Positions 33,100 to 42,091 of a stretch of 64,000 nt of DNA are shown piece by piece. The translations under genes and the position numbers were made by a program. The notes beneath the pieces were generated by a model, which had not been told where the DNA came from, made no database searches, and worked only from the letters and a program-made list of their open reading frames with translations. The DNA lies in NCBI RefSeq assembly GCF_014207595.1, contig NZ_JACHGY010000001.1, positions 2,982,836 to 3,046,835 on the forward strand. Direction: 5' to 3'. This DNA is from Algisphaera agarilytica (GTDB taxonomy: Bacteria > Planctomycetota > Phycisphaerae > Phycisphaerales > Phycisphaeraceae). How positions within the stretch are numbered: the stretch's first letter is position 1; each line of letters starts with the position of its first letter.

Positions 33100-34857
33100 A
33101 TGAGCGACCTGCAATCCACCCTCGAATCCCGCCTGCAGCAAGCGGTTTCCGCCGCGCTCGGCCCCGACCACGCCGACGCCGACCCGGTCATCCGCCCCAG
33201 CAACAACCCCAAGTTCGGCGACTACCAGGCCAACCTCGCCATGGCCCTGGGCAAGAAGCTCGGCCAAAAGCCCCGCGACGTCGCCGAGAAGATCGTCGAC
33301 GCCCTCGACTCGGATGGTTTGTTCATCCGCGTCGAGATCGCCGGCCCGGGCTTCATCAACCTCACCCTCGATCCCGCGCTGCTCAGTACCCAAGCCGCCG
33401 CGATGTCGGCCGACGCCAACCTGGGCATCGCTCAGGCCGATCCACAGCAAACCGTCGTCATCGACTACTCGGCGCCCAACGTCGCCAAGGAGATGCACGT
33501 CGGCCACCTCCGCTCGACGGTCATCGGCGACGCGCTCGCCCGCACCTTCGACGCCGTCGGCCTCAAGACCATCCGCCAGAACCACCTCGGCGACTGGGGC
33601 ACGCAGTTCGGCATGCTCATCACCAACCTGCTCGACACCGGCTTCGACCCCCACGCCCCCGGAAGTGACAACGCCTCCCCCGGCGAACTCACCAAGATCT
33701 ACAAGGCGGCCAAGCTCCGCTTCGACAACGAACCCGAATTCGTCGAACGCGCCCGGCAACGCGTCGTCCTGCTCCAAGCCGGCGACGAAGAAACCCTCGC
33801 GGTGTGGAAGGCGCTAGTCGAAGATTCCAAACAATATTTCGACACGGTCTATCAACGCCTGAACGTGCTCATTCAGCCGGAAGACGCCAAGGGCGAGAGC
33901 TTCTACAACGACCGCCTGCCCGGCGTCATCGAACGCCTCGAACAAGAAGGGCGGTTGCAGAAGAGCCAGGGAGCCGACGTGGTTTACGCCGGCGACTTCA
34001 AGGACCGCGACGGCGAGCCGCTGCCCATGATCGTCCGCAAGGCGGATGGCGGATATCTCTACGCGACGACCGACCTCGCCGCCGCGATGTACCGCGCCCA
34101 CGACCTCGGGGCGAGCCGGGTGGTGTACGTGATCGGGCTGCCGCAGAAACAGCACGTCGAGATGTTCACCACGATGCTCTACGAGTACGGCTGGATCGAG
34201 AAGTCCGTAAGAATGGACTTTGTCGGCTTCGGCTCGGTGCTGGGCAAAGACAAGAAGATGTTCAAGACCCGCAGCGGCGAGACGATCCGCCTGGTCGATC
34301 TCATTGACGAGGCCGAGGCGAAGGCCGAGGCCGCGATCGCCGAGAAGAATCCCGATCTGCCCGAAGACGAACGCAAAGCTGTCGCTCAGGCGGTGGGGGT
34401 GGGTGCGCTAAAGTATGCCGACCTGTCGAGCGACCGGGTGAAGGACTACGTTTTCGACTGGGACCGCATGCTCGCGCTCGAGGGCAACACCGCGCCGTAC
34501 CTGCTCTACAGCTACGCCCGCATCCGCTCGATCTTCCGCAAGGGCGAGATCGATTTTGATGGGTTAGCCAGCGATCAACTCGCGGTGAGCGAACCCGCCG
34601 AGCGTGGGTTGGTGTTGCAACTGCTGCAGTTCGCTGGCGTGGTGGAGAACGTGGCCGACACGCTCGAGCCGCACCGCTTGTGCAACTATTTGTACGAGTT
34701 GGCGACGCGGTACCACCGCTTCTTCGAGCAGTGCCCGGTGCTCAAGGCCGAGGATGAAGCGACCAAGCAGTCGCGTTTGGCGTTGTGTCACCTCACCGCC
34801 CGCACGCTCGACCGCGGCCTGGGCCTACTCGGTATCCAAGTCGTCGAACGCATGTAA
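33100..34857 (+). CDS. argS: Arginyl-tRNA synthetase
   Basis: A 585-residue class I aminoacyl-tRNA synthetase that charges tRNA-Arg. The N-terminal additional domain occupies about residues 1-110. The catalytic fold shows the HIGH-like HVGH motif (VAKEMHVGHLRSTVIGDAL, given by MHVGHLRSTVIGD), and the GSVLGKDKKMFKTRSGE segment stands at the usual KMSKS position. The C-terminal anticodon domain ends LLGIQVVERM, the family ending. The open frame runs upstream to 32947, but the ATG at 33100 gives the standard N-terminus (LQSTLESRLQQAV). Flanked by repeats on both sides; housekeeping gene. Confidence 0.97.
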   Translation: MSDLQSTLESRLQQAVSAALGPDHADADPVIRPSNNPKFGDYQANLAMALGKKLGQKPRDVAEKIVDALDSDGLFIRVEIAGPGFINLTLDPALLSTQAAAMSADANLGIAQADPQQTVVIDYSAPNVAKEMHVGHLRSTVIGDALARTFDAVGLKTIRQNHLGDWGTQFGMLITNLLDTGFDPHAPGSDNASPGELTKIYKAAKLRFDNEPEFVERARQRVVLLQAGDEETLAVWKALVEDSKQYFDTVYQRLNVLIQPEDAKGESFYNDRLPGVIERLEQEGRLQKSQGADVVYAGDFKDRDGEPLPMIVRKADGGYLYATTDLAAAMYRAHDLGASRVVYVIGLPQKQHVEMFTTMLYEYGWIEKSVRMDFVGFGSVLGKDKKMFKTRSGETIRLVDLIDEAEAKAEAAIAEKNPDLPEDERKAVAQAVGVGALKYADLSSDRVKDYVFDWDRMLALEGNTAPYLLYSYARIRSIFRKGEIDFDGLASDQLAVSEPAERGLVLQLLQFAGVVENVADTLEPHRLCNYLYELATRYHRFFEQCPVLKAEDEATKQSRLALCHLTARTLDRGLGLLGIQVVERM

Positions 34858-34866
34858 TTCCCCCCC

Positions 34867-34948
34867 TTAGCCCCCGGCTCTGCCGGGGGGGACGTTATTG
34901 GTGGCGTTGGATAACTTTGCGGCGACCCCCGGCAGAGCCGGGGGCTAA
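34867..34948. repeat. Family A inverted repeat after argS
   Basis: Perfect 23-base arms (34867-34889 and 34926-34948) beginning TTAGCCCCCGGCTCTGCC, with a 36-base spacer. Same core as 18504-18565 and 23407-23476. It could fold as a very stable hairpin at the argS 3' end. Confidence 0.9.
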
Positions 34949-34964
34949 CGGGGTTGGAGGTTTC

Positions 34965-35534
34965 ATGATCGACATCGCACTCAAAGAATGGGCCTGCGTC
35001 TGCGACCTGCTCGTCGAGGGCAGGGCCTGCCTGCTCCTCCGCAAAGGCGGCGTCCACGAAGACGGCGGCCCCGGCCGATTCAAACTCGAACACCACCGCT
35101 TCGCCCTTTTCCCCGCCTGGGAACACGAAACCCTCGAATGGATCAAACCCGAGTTCCGCCCCGACCGCGGCCCGATCACCGAGGAGCCGGACGAGATCGA
35201 ACTCAAAGGCTACGCCGAGCTCGCGGGCATCTGGGAAGTGCCGTCACGCGAGGCCTTCGACCAACTCGACGACCTGCACCCCTGGCTCCCCCCGCAGATC
35301 GACATGCGTTTCAACTACAAACCCGACCGCCCGCTCTACGCGATGCTCGTCAAAGCGTTCCGTTTCAACGAACCCAAGATCATCCCCAACCGCCGGAAAT
35401 TCGCGGGGTGTAAAAGTTGGGTGCCATTGGAACTTGGAGATGGGATTACTCTGGGTAGTGAGTGTCAGAGTATTCCGAAAGCTCGGCTGAATACGCTTCT
35501 TGATTCGGTGGAGCAGCGTTTGTCGGCGGAATAA
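34965..35534 (+). CDS. DUF1802 family protein
   Basis: A 189-residue cytoplasmic protein of the DUF1802 family, whose function is unknown. The family features are seen: an early ALKEWACVCDLLVEGRACLLLRKGG segment (shown by ALKEWACVCDLL and LLLRKGG), HHRFALFPAWEHE in the middle, and the late CKSWVPLE. GGAGG four bases before the ATG fixes the start. An open frame extending upstream runs through the repeat and is not coding. The last 89 bases overlap the convergent gene on the other strand. Confidence 0.82.
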   Translation: MIDIALKEWACVCDLLVEGRACLLLRKGGVHEDGGPGRFKLEHHRFALFPAWEHETLEWIKPEFRPDRGPITEEPDEIELKGYAELAGIWEVPSREAFDQLDDLHPWLPPQIDMRFNYKPDRPLYAMLVKAFRFNEPKIIPNRRKFAGCKSWVPLELGDGITLGSECQSIPKARLNTLLDSVEQRLSAE

Positions 35535-36102
35535 GCCCTCGCATTCGGTAGCATGCATCGGTTAGGACACGGGTTAGCTCTTCGCAAGTCGTATAGTCGA
35601 GTTGAGTGGTCACTACGACCGGGTGAGATATCTCTTCGATGAGTAGATAGACACCGTAGACCATTTCACCGTTGCTTAGGTCTACGTTGCCATCGGGTTG
35701 CACGTATCGCAGGCTGTTCAGGGGGTATCGACTGGATACCGATTTGCGGCCATGACCTAAGGTCTTCTTTATGGTCTTTCGGTTGATCCGAAGGCGAGCG
35801 TACATCTCGTTGCTGCACATGATTGCTTGAATTGTGCGATCCCATGCCTCTTGCAGAAGAGGCGGAAGAAAAAGAAGTAGGGCGAGTGAATACATCCAAA
35901 AGTCACGTAGGTACAGCCATGCAAGACACATCGCACCAAGCAATAGGAAGGAGATAGAAATACTCAGAATCGCCTTTCGAACGAATACTGGGCGAGATTC
36001 GGGCTCGGGCGCGAGGGCGGGGAAATAGATTTCGAACCGACGGGGTGTGTCTTCGGTGATCAGGAAAGTTCCACGCTCGACAGCCGGTGGGGAATTTACC
36101 AT
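35446..36102 (-). CDS. Low-GC two-helix membrane protein
   Basis: A 218-residue protein with two adjacent membrane helices (about residues 45-85, SISISFLLLGAMCLAWLYL then SLALLLFLPPLL) and a C-terminal cytoplasmic domain. The domain resembles a bacterial pleckstrin-like fold (DLSNGEMVYGVYLLIEE), but I cannot assign a family. The ATG at 36102 leaves 16 bases after the GT2 stop; a TTG at 36132 would overlap that gene. By eye the gene is clearly less GC-rich and uses different codons than its neighbours, which suggests transfer. Its 3' end overlaps the DUF1802 gene on the opposite strand. Confidence 0.65.
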   Translation of the reverse strand: MVNSPPAVERGTFLITEDTPRRFEIYFPALAPEPESRPVFVRKAILSISISFLLLGAMCLAWLYLRDFWMYSLALLLFLPPLLQEAWDRTIQAIMCSNEMYARLRINRKTIKKTLGHGRKSVSSRYPLNSLRYVQPDGNVDLSNGEMVYGVYLLIEEISHPVVVTTQLDYTTCEELTRVLTDACYRMRGLIPPTNAAPPNQEAYSAELSEYSDTHYPE

Positions 36103-36118
36103 CGAATTTGAATTGTAA

Positions 36119-37756
36119 TCACGCAGCCGCAAGACGCGCGCTGCGTTTTTGTTGGCGGGCGGCGAGCCAGCCGCGGGCGTGGATCGCCAAGCTGTTGAGG
36201 CCGACGTAGAGGTAGCCGCTGGCGAAGAGCATGAGGAAGGGCAGGCTCACGGCGGAGTTGAGGTTGCCGGGCTGCACCGAGAGGATGCCGCAGTAGACCA
36301 TCAGCAGGCCGAAGGCGATCTCGATGAAGGTGATCCAGAGCTTGAGGCTGGGGATCGGGATGACCGACAGCTTGGACTTGGCGGGCTTGGGCTTGGCGTC
36401 GTTGTGCGGGGTGATGGGGGCGGTTTCGGTTTCGCCGGGTTCGGTGGTGCCGAGGTTGTCGCCGTACTTGGGGGTGCGGATGAAGGGGGACTCGTGGCCG
36501 AGGAGGGCTTCGAGGCAGGCGATGGCGTTGTTGAGCGCGATGCCGATGCCGATGGACATGAGCATGGGGACCTGGAGCAGCGTCAGCCAGCCGCTGCGTT
36601 TCTGGGCGCGTTGGCTGGTGATGTAGAACGCGGTCGCCGAGGCGGTGCCGAGCATGAACAGGCTGATGCCCAGGAAGACGCCGGCCCAGGTGCCGTCTTC
36701 GAGCGGCTGGACGTTGACGTACACGGCCGGGAAGAACAGCAGCGCGAACAGCGAGATGTAGAGGTACACCATCGGGCTGGTGAGGTGGAAGAACGCTTCG
36801 AGCTTGATGTGCAGCGGGACTTTGGCGCGGAAGAGCGTGGGCAGGAGCTTGATCGCGGTCTGGATCGAGCCCTTGGTCCAGCGGTGCTGCTGGCTCTTGA
36901 ACGCGTTGATCTCCGGCGGGAGCTCGGCGGGGCAGGTCACCTGCGGGAGGAAGAGGAACTTCCAGCCCTTGAGTTGGGCGCGGTAGGACAGGTCGACGTC
37001 TTCGGTGAGCGTGTCGTGCTGCCAGCCGCCGGCCTCTTCGATCGCGGCGGCGCGCCAGAGCCCGGCGGTGCCGTTGAAGTTGATCCAAGCGCCGCTGCGG
37101 TTGCGGGCGGTGTGTTCGACGACGAAGTGGCCGTCGAGGAAGATCGCCTGGCCTCGGGTGAGCAGCGAGTCTTTGCGGTTGAGGTGGGCCCAGCGGGTCT
37201 GCACCATGCCGACTTTGTCGTCGGTGAAGTGGTGGACGGTGCGCTTGAGGAAGTTGGCGGGGGGGATGAAGTCCGCGTCGAAGATGGCGATCAGTTCGCC
37301 AGTGGCCTCGGGCATCGCTTCTTGGAGAGCGCCGGCCTTGTACCCGGTGCGATCGACGCGGTGACGGAACATGATGTCCACGCCCTTTGCTTTCCAATAC
37401 TCGACGCGGTCGGCACAAATCAGCTTGCTCTGGTCGGTCGAGTCGTCGAGCACCTGGATCTGCAGGCGGTCGGCGGGGTAGTCGATCTTGCAAGCGGCGT
37501 CGATGATGCGCTCGGCGACGAAGCCCTCGTTGAACATGGGCAGCTGGATAGTGACGCGGGGCAGCTCTTCGAAACGGGTCGCGGGGCGGGCGACTTGTTT
37601 GCGGTGGCGGTTGAAGAGGAAGACCAGCCAGTAGCGGTGCAGGCCGTAGGTGCCGATGAGGGCGATGAGGAACACGTAGCAGAAGGTCAACGGCCACCGC
37701 AGCGGGACGAGCAGCTCGGCGAGGTCGGGGGAGAAGAGTGAAGCGATCGTTGACAT
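36119..37756 (-). CDS. Membrane GT2 glycosyltransferase (glucan-synthase-like)
   Basis: A 545-residue integral membrane family 2 glycosyltransferase that probably builds a beta-linked polysaccharide on the cytoplasmic face. An N-terminal helix (about residues 18-40) precedes the catalytic domain. The D,D,D,QxxRW set is present: [18 protein letters not shown] and QQHRW. Four or more membrane helices follow (about 320-500). A Pro/Thr/Lys-rich linker lies around residue 440. QxxRW suggests processivity, as in cellulose and curdlan synthases, but no PilZ domain or partner gene is visible. The ATG at 37756 gives a short N-terminus; the frame is open upstream to 37882. Confidence 0.88.
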   Translation of the reverse strand: MSTIASLFSPDLAELLVPLRWPLTFCYVFLIALIGTYGLHRYWLVFLFNRHRKQVARPATRFEELPRVTIQLPMFNEGFVAERIIDAACKIDYPADRLQIQVLDDSTDQSKLICADRVEYWKAKGVDIMFRHRVDRTGYKAGALQEAMPEATGELIAIFDADFIPPANFLKRTVHHFTDDKVGMVQTRWAHLNRKDSLLTRGQAIFLDGHFVVEHTARNRSGAWINFNGTAGLWRAAAIEEAGGWQHDTLTEDVDLSYRAQLKGWKFLFLPQVTCPAELPPEINAFKSQQHRWTKGSIQTAIKLLPTLFRAKVPLHIKLEAFFHLTSPMVYLYISLFALLFFPAVYVNVQPLEDGTWAGVFLGISLFMLGTASATAFYITSQRAQKRSGWLTLLQVPMLMSIGIGIALNNAIACLEALLGHESPFIRTPKYGDNLGTTEPGETETAPITPHNDAKPKPAKSKLSVIPIPSLKLWITFIEIAFGLLMVYCGILSVQPGNLNSAVSLPFLMLFASGYLYVGLNSLAIHARGWLAARQQKRSARLAAA

Positions 37757-38189
37757 AGTGGGGTGAGCCTTGATGCCGGGATGGGGCGGCGGGCCGTGGT
37801 GTTTGGGTTGATGATCAAGCTTGCCTTGGCGGGTTGCTGGAAGGCGAGCTTGCCGAGCGGGCTCGGCCTGGGGCCGGGACATCTCGGTGAGGGTCTCGGC
37901 GTTCGGGGTGTGGTGATTCTGGGTACGCCCGGGGAACAGATGTATCGGGCAACAGGGGGGTTAAGCGTGATCTCCCATGAGCTGGATCGCCTGGCCTGGG
38001 CGATGCCACGAATCCTTTTCGCGGTGGATGGTGTTCAAGCAAGCCTGTGGGGGCGTCCGATAAACACATAGGCGGACGCGGGTTAAGTTTTGCGCCCGGG
38101 TCGGTCCGATACCTCTCACGAAGCAAGCCACAGGTTAGCACAGTTTGAGCAAGGTTCAAGACGACACCGCCTCGGCAAAGGGCCCGCAT
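37757..38189. other. Divergent intergenic region, no gene seen
   Basis: 433 bases separate the minus-strand GT2 gene and the plus-strand TolB-like gene, so both promoters should lie here. GCGTCCG (38054) and CGGACGC (38073) form a seven-pair inverted repeat. A -35-like TTAAGTTT at 38083 is followed 14 bases later by TCCGATAC, slightly too far for a standard sigma-28 promoter. A short open frame on the plus strand has no supporting features. Confidence 0.5.
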
Positions 38190-39605
38190 ATGCGATACCA
38201 ACCCACAACCACCAGCTTTTTAGTCCTCGCTTTGAGCGGTTTTTGGGGTTGTAGTCAGTCGTACAACGGCGCGGTCAGCCTCGGCCAACCCGAGCAGGCC
38301 GAGATCCAGGACTATCAAGAAGCCCGGCGTGTCGCGGTTTCGCCCGCCAAGTCGACCCAGCCTTCTCAGAATCAAGCCGACGGTTCTCGGATCGCCCCGC
38401 CCATCCCGGCCCCCGCGCCGGTGGAAGCGTTGACGCTTCCCGAGGATGCGGCCGTGTTCGGTGCCCCGGTCCCCCAGACCATGTCGCGGAAGACCGTCGC
38501 AGCCGATCAGCCCCAACCCGCCACGCCGACCCAGCCTGTGTTCACCCCCGTGAGCACCGCTCAACCCGAGCCGGCCCCCTCGCCCAAAGTCACCGTCGAT
38601 CCTCGCCGTACGGGCCTGCACCGCTTCGGCGAGCTGGACGACCTGCAGATGGCGACCGTCAGCCCGCTCGACCACCAGGGCAACCTCCGTCGAGTGACGT
38701 TCACCCACGAAGGGGCGGACTTCGACGTCGAGGTCGATCCCACCGGGCGTTTCCTCGCTTACGCCAGCACCCGCCACCGCCAAACCTCGGACATCTATCT
38801 CCAACGCGTGGACGGCACGGCCGTGACCCAGCTCACCACCGACCCCGCCAACGACGTGATGCCCTGCATCAGCCCCGACGGCAAGCAGGTCGCTTTCGCC
38901 AGCGACCGCGCGGGCACCTGGGACATCTACCTCATGGACATGGACGGCGGCCCGGCGATCAAGCTCACCGAAGACGGCGCCCAGAACATCCACCCCAGCT
39001 TCTCGCCCGACGGCAACCAGCTCGTCTACAGCTCACGCGGCAGCCAGTCCGGCGTCTGGGAGCTGATCCTGATCGACATCAACCGCCCCCAACACCGCAA
39101 GATCATTGGCCACGGCCTGTTCCCGGTGTGGGCCCCCAAGGGCAACAAGGTCGTCTACCAGCGGGCTCGCGAACGCGGCAGCCGGTGGTTCAGCGTCTGG
39201 ACCGTTGAGATCACCCAGGACGGCGAAGCGATCCGCCCGACCGAGATCGCCGCCAGCAGCAACGCCGCGATCATCACCCCCGAGTGGAGCCCCGACGGGC
39301 GGAACATCGTTTTTTGCACCGTGCTCGACCCAACGGCCGATAGTCCAGCAGGCTCAAGGGCTGATATCTGGATTTCCAACGCCGACGGCTCGGGTCGCAC
39401 CCGCATCACCCACGGCAACTACGGAAACCTGTATCCGACGTGGGCCTCGGATGGTTCGATCTACTTCGTCTCAAATCGCGGGGTGGACGCCATCGAGAAC
39501 GTGTACGCGGTGAAGCCCGATCGGGCCGTGTACCTCGCCCAGCAGCGTGAGCAAAAGCAGGCGAGCGAAACCATGGAGGCCACCGCGCCCACCCCCATCC
39601 CCTGA
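38190..39605 (+). CDS. TolB-like beta-propeller lipoprotein
   Basis: A 471-residue exported protein. The N-terminus ends in FLVLALSGFWGC, a lipobox-like cleavage site with an atypical -3/-2 pair, followed by about 120 low-complexity Pro/Ala/Gln residues. The rest is a beta-propeller of PD40/WD40-like repeats (ISPDGKQVAFASDRAGTWDIY, given by SPDGKQVAFASDR and TWDIY). These are typical of TolB and of secreted surface proteins. It probably acts in the periplasm. An upstream TTG in frame at 38145 is rejected because the ATG at 38190 starts the signal peptide. The next lipoprotein gene, 97 bases on, may be a partner. Confidence 0.8.
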   Translation: MRYQPTTTSFLVLALSGFWGCSQSYNGAVSLGQPEQAEIQDYQEARRVAVSPAKSTQPSQNQADGSRIAPPIPAPAPVEALTLPEDAAVFGAPVPQTMSRKTVAADQPQPATPTQPVFTPVSTAQPEPAPSPKVTVDPRRTGLHRFGELDDLQMATVSPLDHQGNLRRVTFTHEGADFDVEVDPTGRFLAYASTRHRQTSDIYLQRVDGTAVTQLTTDPANDVMPCISPDGKQVAFASDRAGTWDIYLMDMDGGPAIKLTEDGAQNIHPSFSPDGNQLVYSSRGSQSGVWELILIDINRPQHRKIIGHGLFPVWAPKGNKVVYQRARERGSRWFSVWTVEITQDGEAIRPTEIAASSNAAIITPEWSPDGRNIVFCTVLDPTADSPAGSRADIWISNADGSGRTRITHGNYGNLYPTWASDGSIYFVSNRGVDAIENVYAVKPDRAVYLAQQREQKQASETMEATAPTPIP

Positions 39606-39702
39606 CGGGATGAACCGACTCTAAACGCTCCTCGGATCGAGTGAGCGACCCAACGAAACCAACGCCCAGGCAGGACGCCTCGGCTTCTCACGGCAGGACG
39701 CC

Positions 39703-40548
39703 ATGACAAGTAAACAGATCGTGCTGATCCTCTTGTCGGCGGTGCTGCTGAGCGCTTCCCTGTCGCTGTCGGGTTGTAAAAAGCCCCAGCGGATGGAAAC
39801 CATAAAAGCCCCGTACCCGACCCGTCAGGTCTTTGCCGTGGCCCCGTTCAGGAATGAATCGGGCTCCGCGTACGCCGACGGTGCTCGCATGGCCGACAAG
39901 GTCACCCAGCGTCTGGCCCTCGTGCGAGGGATCGACACGCTGCCGGTGAATCGCGTCTATTCCGCGATGGACGCCCTGGGCATCAACCGCATCGCCGACA
40001 AAGGCGACGCAATCCGCCTTCGGCAAACCCTTGGCGTGGACGGCCTGGTCGTCGGGACCATCACGGCTTACGAGCCGTACAACCCGCCGAAGCTCGGGCT
40101 CAACCTCGAGCTCTACCTCGACGCCCGTCTCGCCTGGCAGGGCAGCGAGCTCGACACGCGTGAGCTCTCCGCCGCCGCCACTGATAACACCGCCGTGCTT
40201 CCGGGTGGTGAAGCCAGTCGCCGCCAACCCGTGACCGCCCTCGGCGGCTTCTACGACGCGGCCGACCCCAACGTCATCGACCTGCTCGAAGCCTACCTGG
40301 CCGAACGCCGGCCCGACGACAGCCTCGACATGGCGCTCCGCCGCCACACCCTCAGCATCGATCTGTACAGCGAGTTCGTGAGCACCCAGGTGACCTCACA
40401 ACTCCTTCAGGCCGAACGCCTCCGATTGCGTCGGCCGACCGCTTCGAACACCCAACGGCCCGACCCCAACGTCCCGGCCCCGCAATCCCGAACGCCCGAA
40501 AAACCTGCCTTCGTCCATCCCACGGCGAGCAAAGGCAGCAACAACTAA
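39703..40548 (+). CDS. Lipoprotein with CsgG/TolB_N-like domain
   Basis: A 281-residue lipoprotein with signal peptide and lipobox LSGC (Cys about residue 25). The mature protein begins KKPQRMETIK. A domain of about 150 residues follows: VFAVAPFRNESGSAYADGAR, then GVDGLVVGTI. This pattern of a conserved AVxPFxN strand and a VDGLVVG strand is shared by GNA1162/CsgG and the N-domain of TolB. The C-terminal 40 residues are Pro/Arg/Thr-rich. It is not recognised as a named protein. Its position after the beta-propeller lipoprotein suggests an envelope pair. Confidence 0.75.
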   Translation: MTSKQIVLILLSAVLLSASLSLSGCKKPQRMETIKAPYPTRQVFAVAPFRNESGSAYADGARMADKVTQRLALVRGIDTLPVNRVYSAMDALGINRIADKGDAIRLRQTLGVDGLVVGTITAYEPYNPPKLGLNLELYLDARLAWQGSELDTRELSAAATDNTAVLPGGEASRRQPVTALGGFYDAADPNVIDLLEAYLAERRPDDSLDMALRRHTLSIDLYSEFVSTQVTSQLLQAERLRLRRPTASNTQRPDPNVPAPQSRTPEKPAFVHPTASKGSNN

Positions 40549-40599
40549 CCCGGATCGGCACGCACGCCGGTCCACCCGACCGGCCACCCAAGCGTACCG

Positions 40600-40869
40600 A
40601 TGCCCGAGTTCACCCCCATCCCGCCCGACGACGCACCCTTCCTTGACGAAGGCAACGAGAACCAACTCGTGCTGGTCAAGAAAGGCCACCGCTATGTCTT
40701 CGAGTGTGGCCCCGGCCAAGAGCACGAACTCCTGCAGCGTCTGCAGCTCCTCGTCGCCGATCCCAACAACGATCTGAACTGGTTCGACGCCGCGGTGCTC
40801 TCCCATCAGATGGGCCAACGCATGTCCGACCAACTCACCAAGCTGTATCGCAGCCGTCGCTCCGCCTGA
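40600..40869 (+). CDS. Conserved-looking small protein, unknown function
   Basis: An 89-residue soluble protein. It holds LVLVKKGHRYVFECGPGQE, then a helical part (LLQRLQLLVADPNNDLNWFDAAVL) shown here by its key residues NDLNWFDAA. There is no signal peptide or membrane helix. It lies between two lipoprotein genes and a Xer gene; an operon with the upstream gene is possible (51-base gap). I do not recognise the family. Confidence 0.7.
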   Translation: MPEFTPIPPDDAPFLDEGNENQLVLVKKGHRYVFECGPGQEHELLQRLQLLVADPNNDLNWFDAAVLSHQMGQRMSDQLTKLYRSRRSA

Positions 40870-40912
40870 CCCCCGTCAGTCATCACACCGGCCCGTGTGC
40901 GGGCCACCGCAC
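40866..40912 (+). promoter_or_regulatory. Overlapping alternative hairpins before the xer gene
   Basis: Three perfect short stems occur: CTGAC-cccc-GTCAG, GGCCCG-TGTG-CGGGCC (40890-40905) and GTGCGG-GCCA-CCGCAC (40897-40912). The last two share bases and cannot form together, which is the layout of an attenuator or leader switch. No T-run follows. Confidence 0.35.
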
Positions 40913-40945
40913 CCTGTGCCGTTCGTTAGAGAGGAAAATTGATCC

Positions 40946-41914
40946 ATGGCAGAACAAGCCCCCGTCGTCCAGCAGTTCGTCGATTACCTGAAGCACGAAC
41001 GCCACTTCAGCCCCTACACCGCACGCTGCTACGGCGCCGACCTGCGTCAGTTCGCCGAGTACCTGGCCGGTGACGAAGTCGGCCCGGATCAAGTCATCCC
41101 CGACCACCTCGTGCCGATCGTCGAGCAGAAGCTCCACGCCGCCGACGCCATGACCGTCCGCGGCTTCCTCGCCCACCTCGACAGCTTCGGCTACTCGCCC
41201 GCCACCACGGCCCGCAAGATCGCCACCCTCCGCAGCTTCTACAAGTGGATGCTCAAGAAGGGCAACTGCGACACCAACCCGATGCTGCTGATCCGCACGC
41301 CCAAGCAGACCAAGCGTCTGCCCAAGGCCATCGGCGTCGAGCAAGTCGAAGCCCTGCTCGCCGCCCCCGACAACCGCGAAACCCTCGGCGCCCGCGACCG
41401 TGCGATCCTCGAAACCCTCTACTCCACCGGCGTCCGCGTCAGCGAACTCGTCGACCTCGACCGCAACGACATCGACATGGAAGGCTCCACGATGCACGTC
41501 CGCGGTAAGGGCAAGAAAGAACGTATCGTCCCCCTCGGCTCGCACGCCATGGCTGCGATCCGTCACTACCTGACCCTGCTCGAGCCCGACCACCGCTTCA
41601 CCGAGCTGCGCAACCAGTCGATGATCGACCCCTCGGTGCCCCTGTTCATCAACAAGAACGGCGGACGTCTGAGCAGCCGATCGGTGCGTCGTAAACTCGA
41701 CAAGTACCTCAAAGCCTGCGGCCTCGACTCGACCATCAGCCCGCACACCCTGCGTCACTCGTTCGCGACCCACCTGCTGGACAACGGCGCGGACCTCCGC
41801 AGCGTCCAGGAACTGCTGGGCCACCAGTCGCTGAGCACCACGCAGATCTACACCCACCTGTCGAGCATGCGTCTCCGCACCGCCTACGAAGACGCCCACC
41901 CCCGCGCGGTGTAA
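40946..41914 (+). CDS. Tyrosine recombinase XerC/XerD-like
   Basis: A 322-residue tyrosine recombinase, probably the housekeeping enzyme that resolves chromosome dimers at dif. The N-terminal core-binding SAM-like domain spans residues about 8-105. The catalytic set is complete: Arg164 (TGVRVSEL), Lys188 in the beta-hairpin GKGKKER, His267 and Arg270 (HTLRHSF), His293 (LGHQ) and the nucleophile Tyr302 (TQIYTH). Length fits XerC or XerD; which one cannot be told. AGAGGAAA stands about ten bases before the ATG. It ends at a hairpin-rich region with a terminator. No transposon or integron features surround it. Confidence 0.92.
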   Translation: MAEQAPVVQQFVDYLKHERHFSPYTARCYGADLRQFAEYLAGDEVGPDQVIPDHLVPIVEQKLHAADAMTVRGFLAHLDSFGYSPATTARKIATLRSFYKWMLKKGNCDTNPMLLIRTPKQTKRLPKAIGVEQVEALLAAPDNRETLGARDRAILETLYSTGVRVSELVDLDRNDIDMEGSTMHVRGKGKKERIVPLGSHAMAAIRHYLTLLEPDHRFTELRNQSMIDPSVPLFINKNGGRLSSRSVRRKLDKYLKACGLDSTISPHTLRHSFATHLLDNGADLRSVQELLGHQSLSTTQIYTHLSSMRLRTAYEDAHPRAV

Positions 41915-41920
41915 ACCGCG

Positions 41921-41944
41921 GCGTGCGGGCTTCAGCCCGCATGC
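41921..41944. repeat. Short palindrome after the xer gene
   Basis: GCGTGCGGGCT and AGCCCGCATGC pair with one wobble across a TC loop, seven bases after the stop. GCGGGCTTCAGCCCGC is the core, of a kind that recurs in intergenic DNA of many bacteria. Confidence 0.7.
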
Positions 41945-41971
41945 TAAAGATCAACACGATCTCTCCTCCCG

Positions 41972-42008
41972 GACACCCACGGATTCAATCCGTGGGTGTC
42001 TGTGTTTT
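41972..42008 (+). terminator. Intrinsic terminator after the xer gene
   Basis: A perfect 13-pair stem, GACACCCACGGAT and ATCCGTGGGTGTC, with a three-base loop, is followed by TGTGTTTTG. It would stop transcription from the xer gene. Confidence 0.8.
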
Positions 42009-42091
42009 GAATTGACTTGCCAAAGAGCGAACCCGTGCTCCCCGCCACACCCGCTGCCGTGGCCGGCGTGGGGTGAGTGGGTTGGGATTCA

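Noticed and set aside
38056-38063. TCCGATAA as a sigma-28 promoter of the TolB-like gene
   Set aside because: It lies in the loop of an inverted repeat, lacks a -35 at suitable distance, and the gene has no flagellar link.
37763-38071. Plus-strand frame in the divergent gap, with a lipoprotein-like start (LALAGC)
   Set aside because: No ribosome site, unusual composition, and it covers the expected promoters of both flanking genes.
40946-41914. Xer gene as an integron or phage integrase
   Set aside because: No attC-like array, attachment repeats or phage genes nearby; size and motifs fit a housekeeping Xer enzyme.
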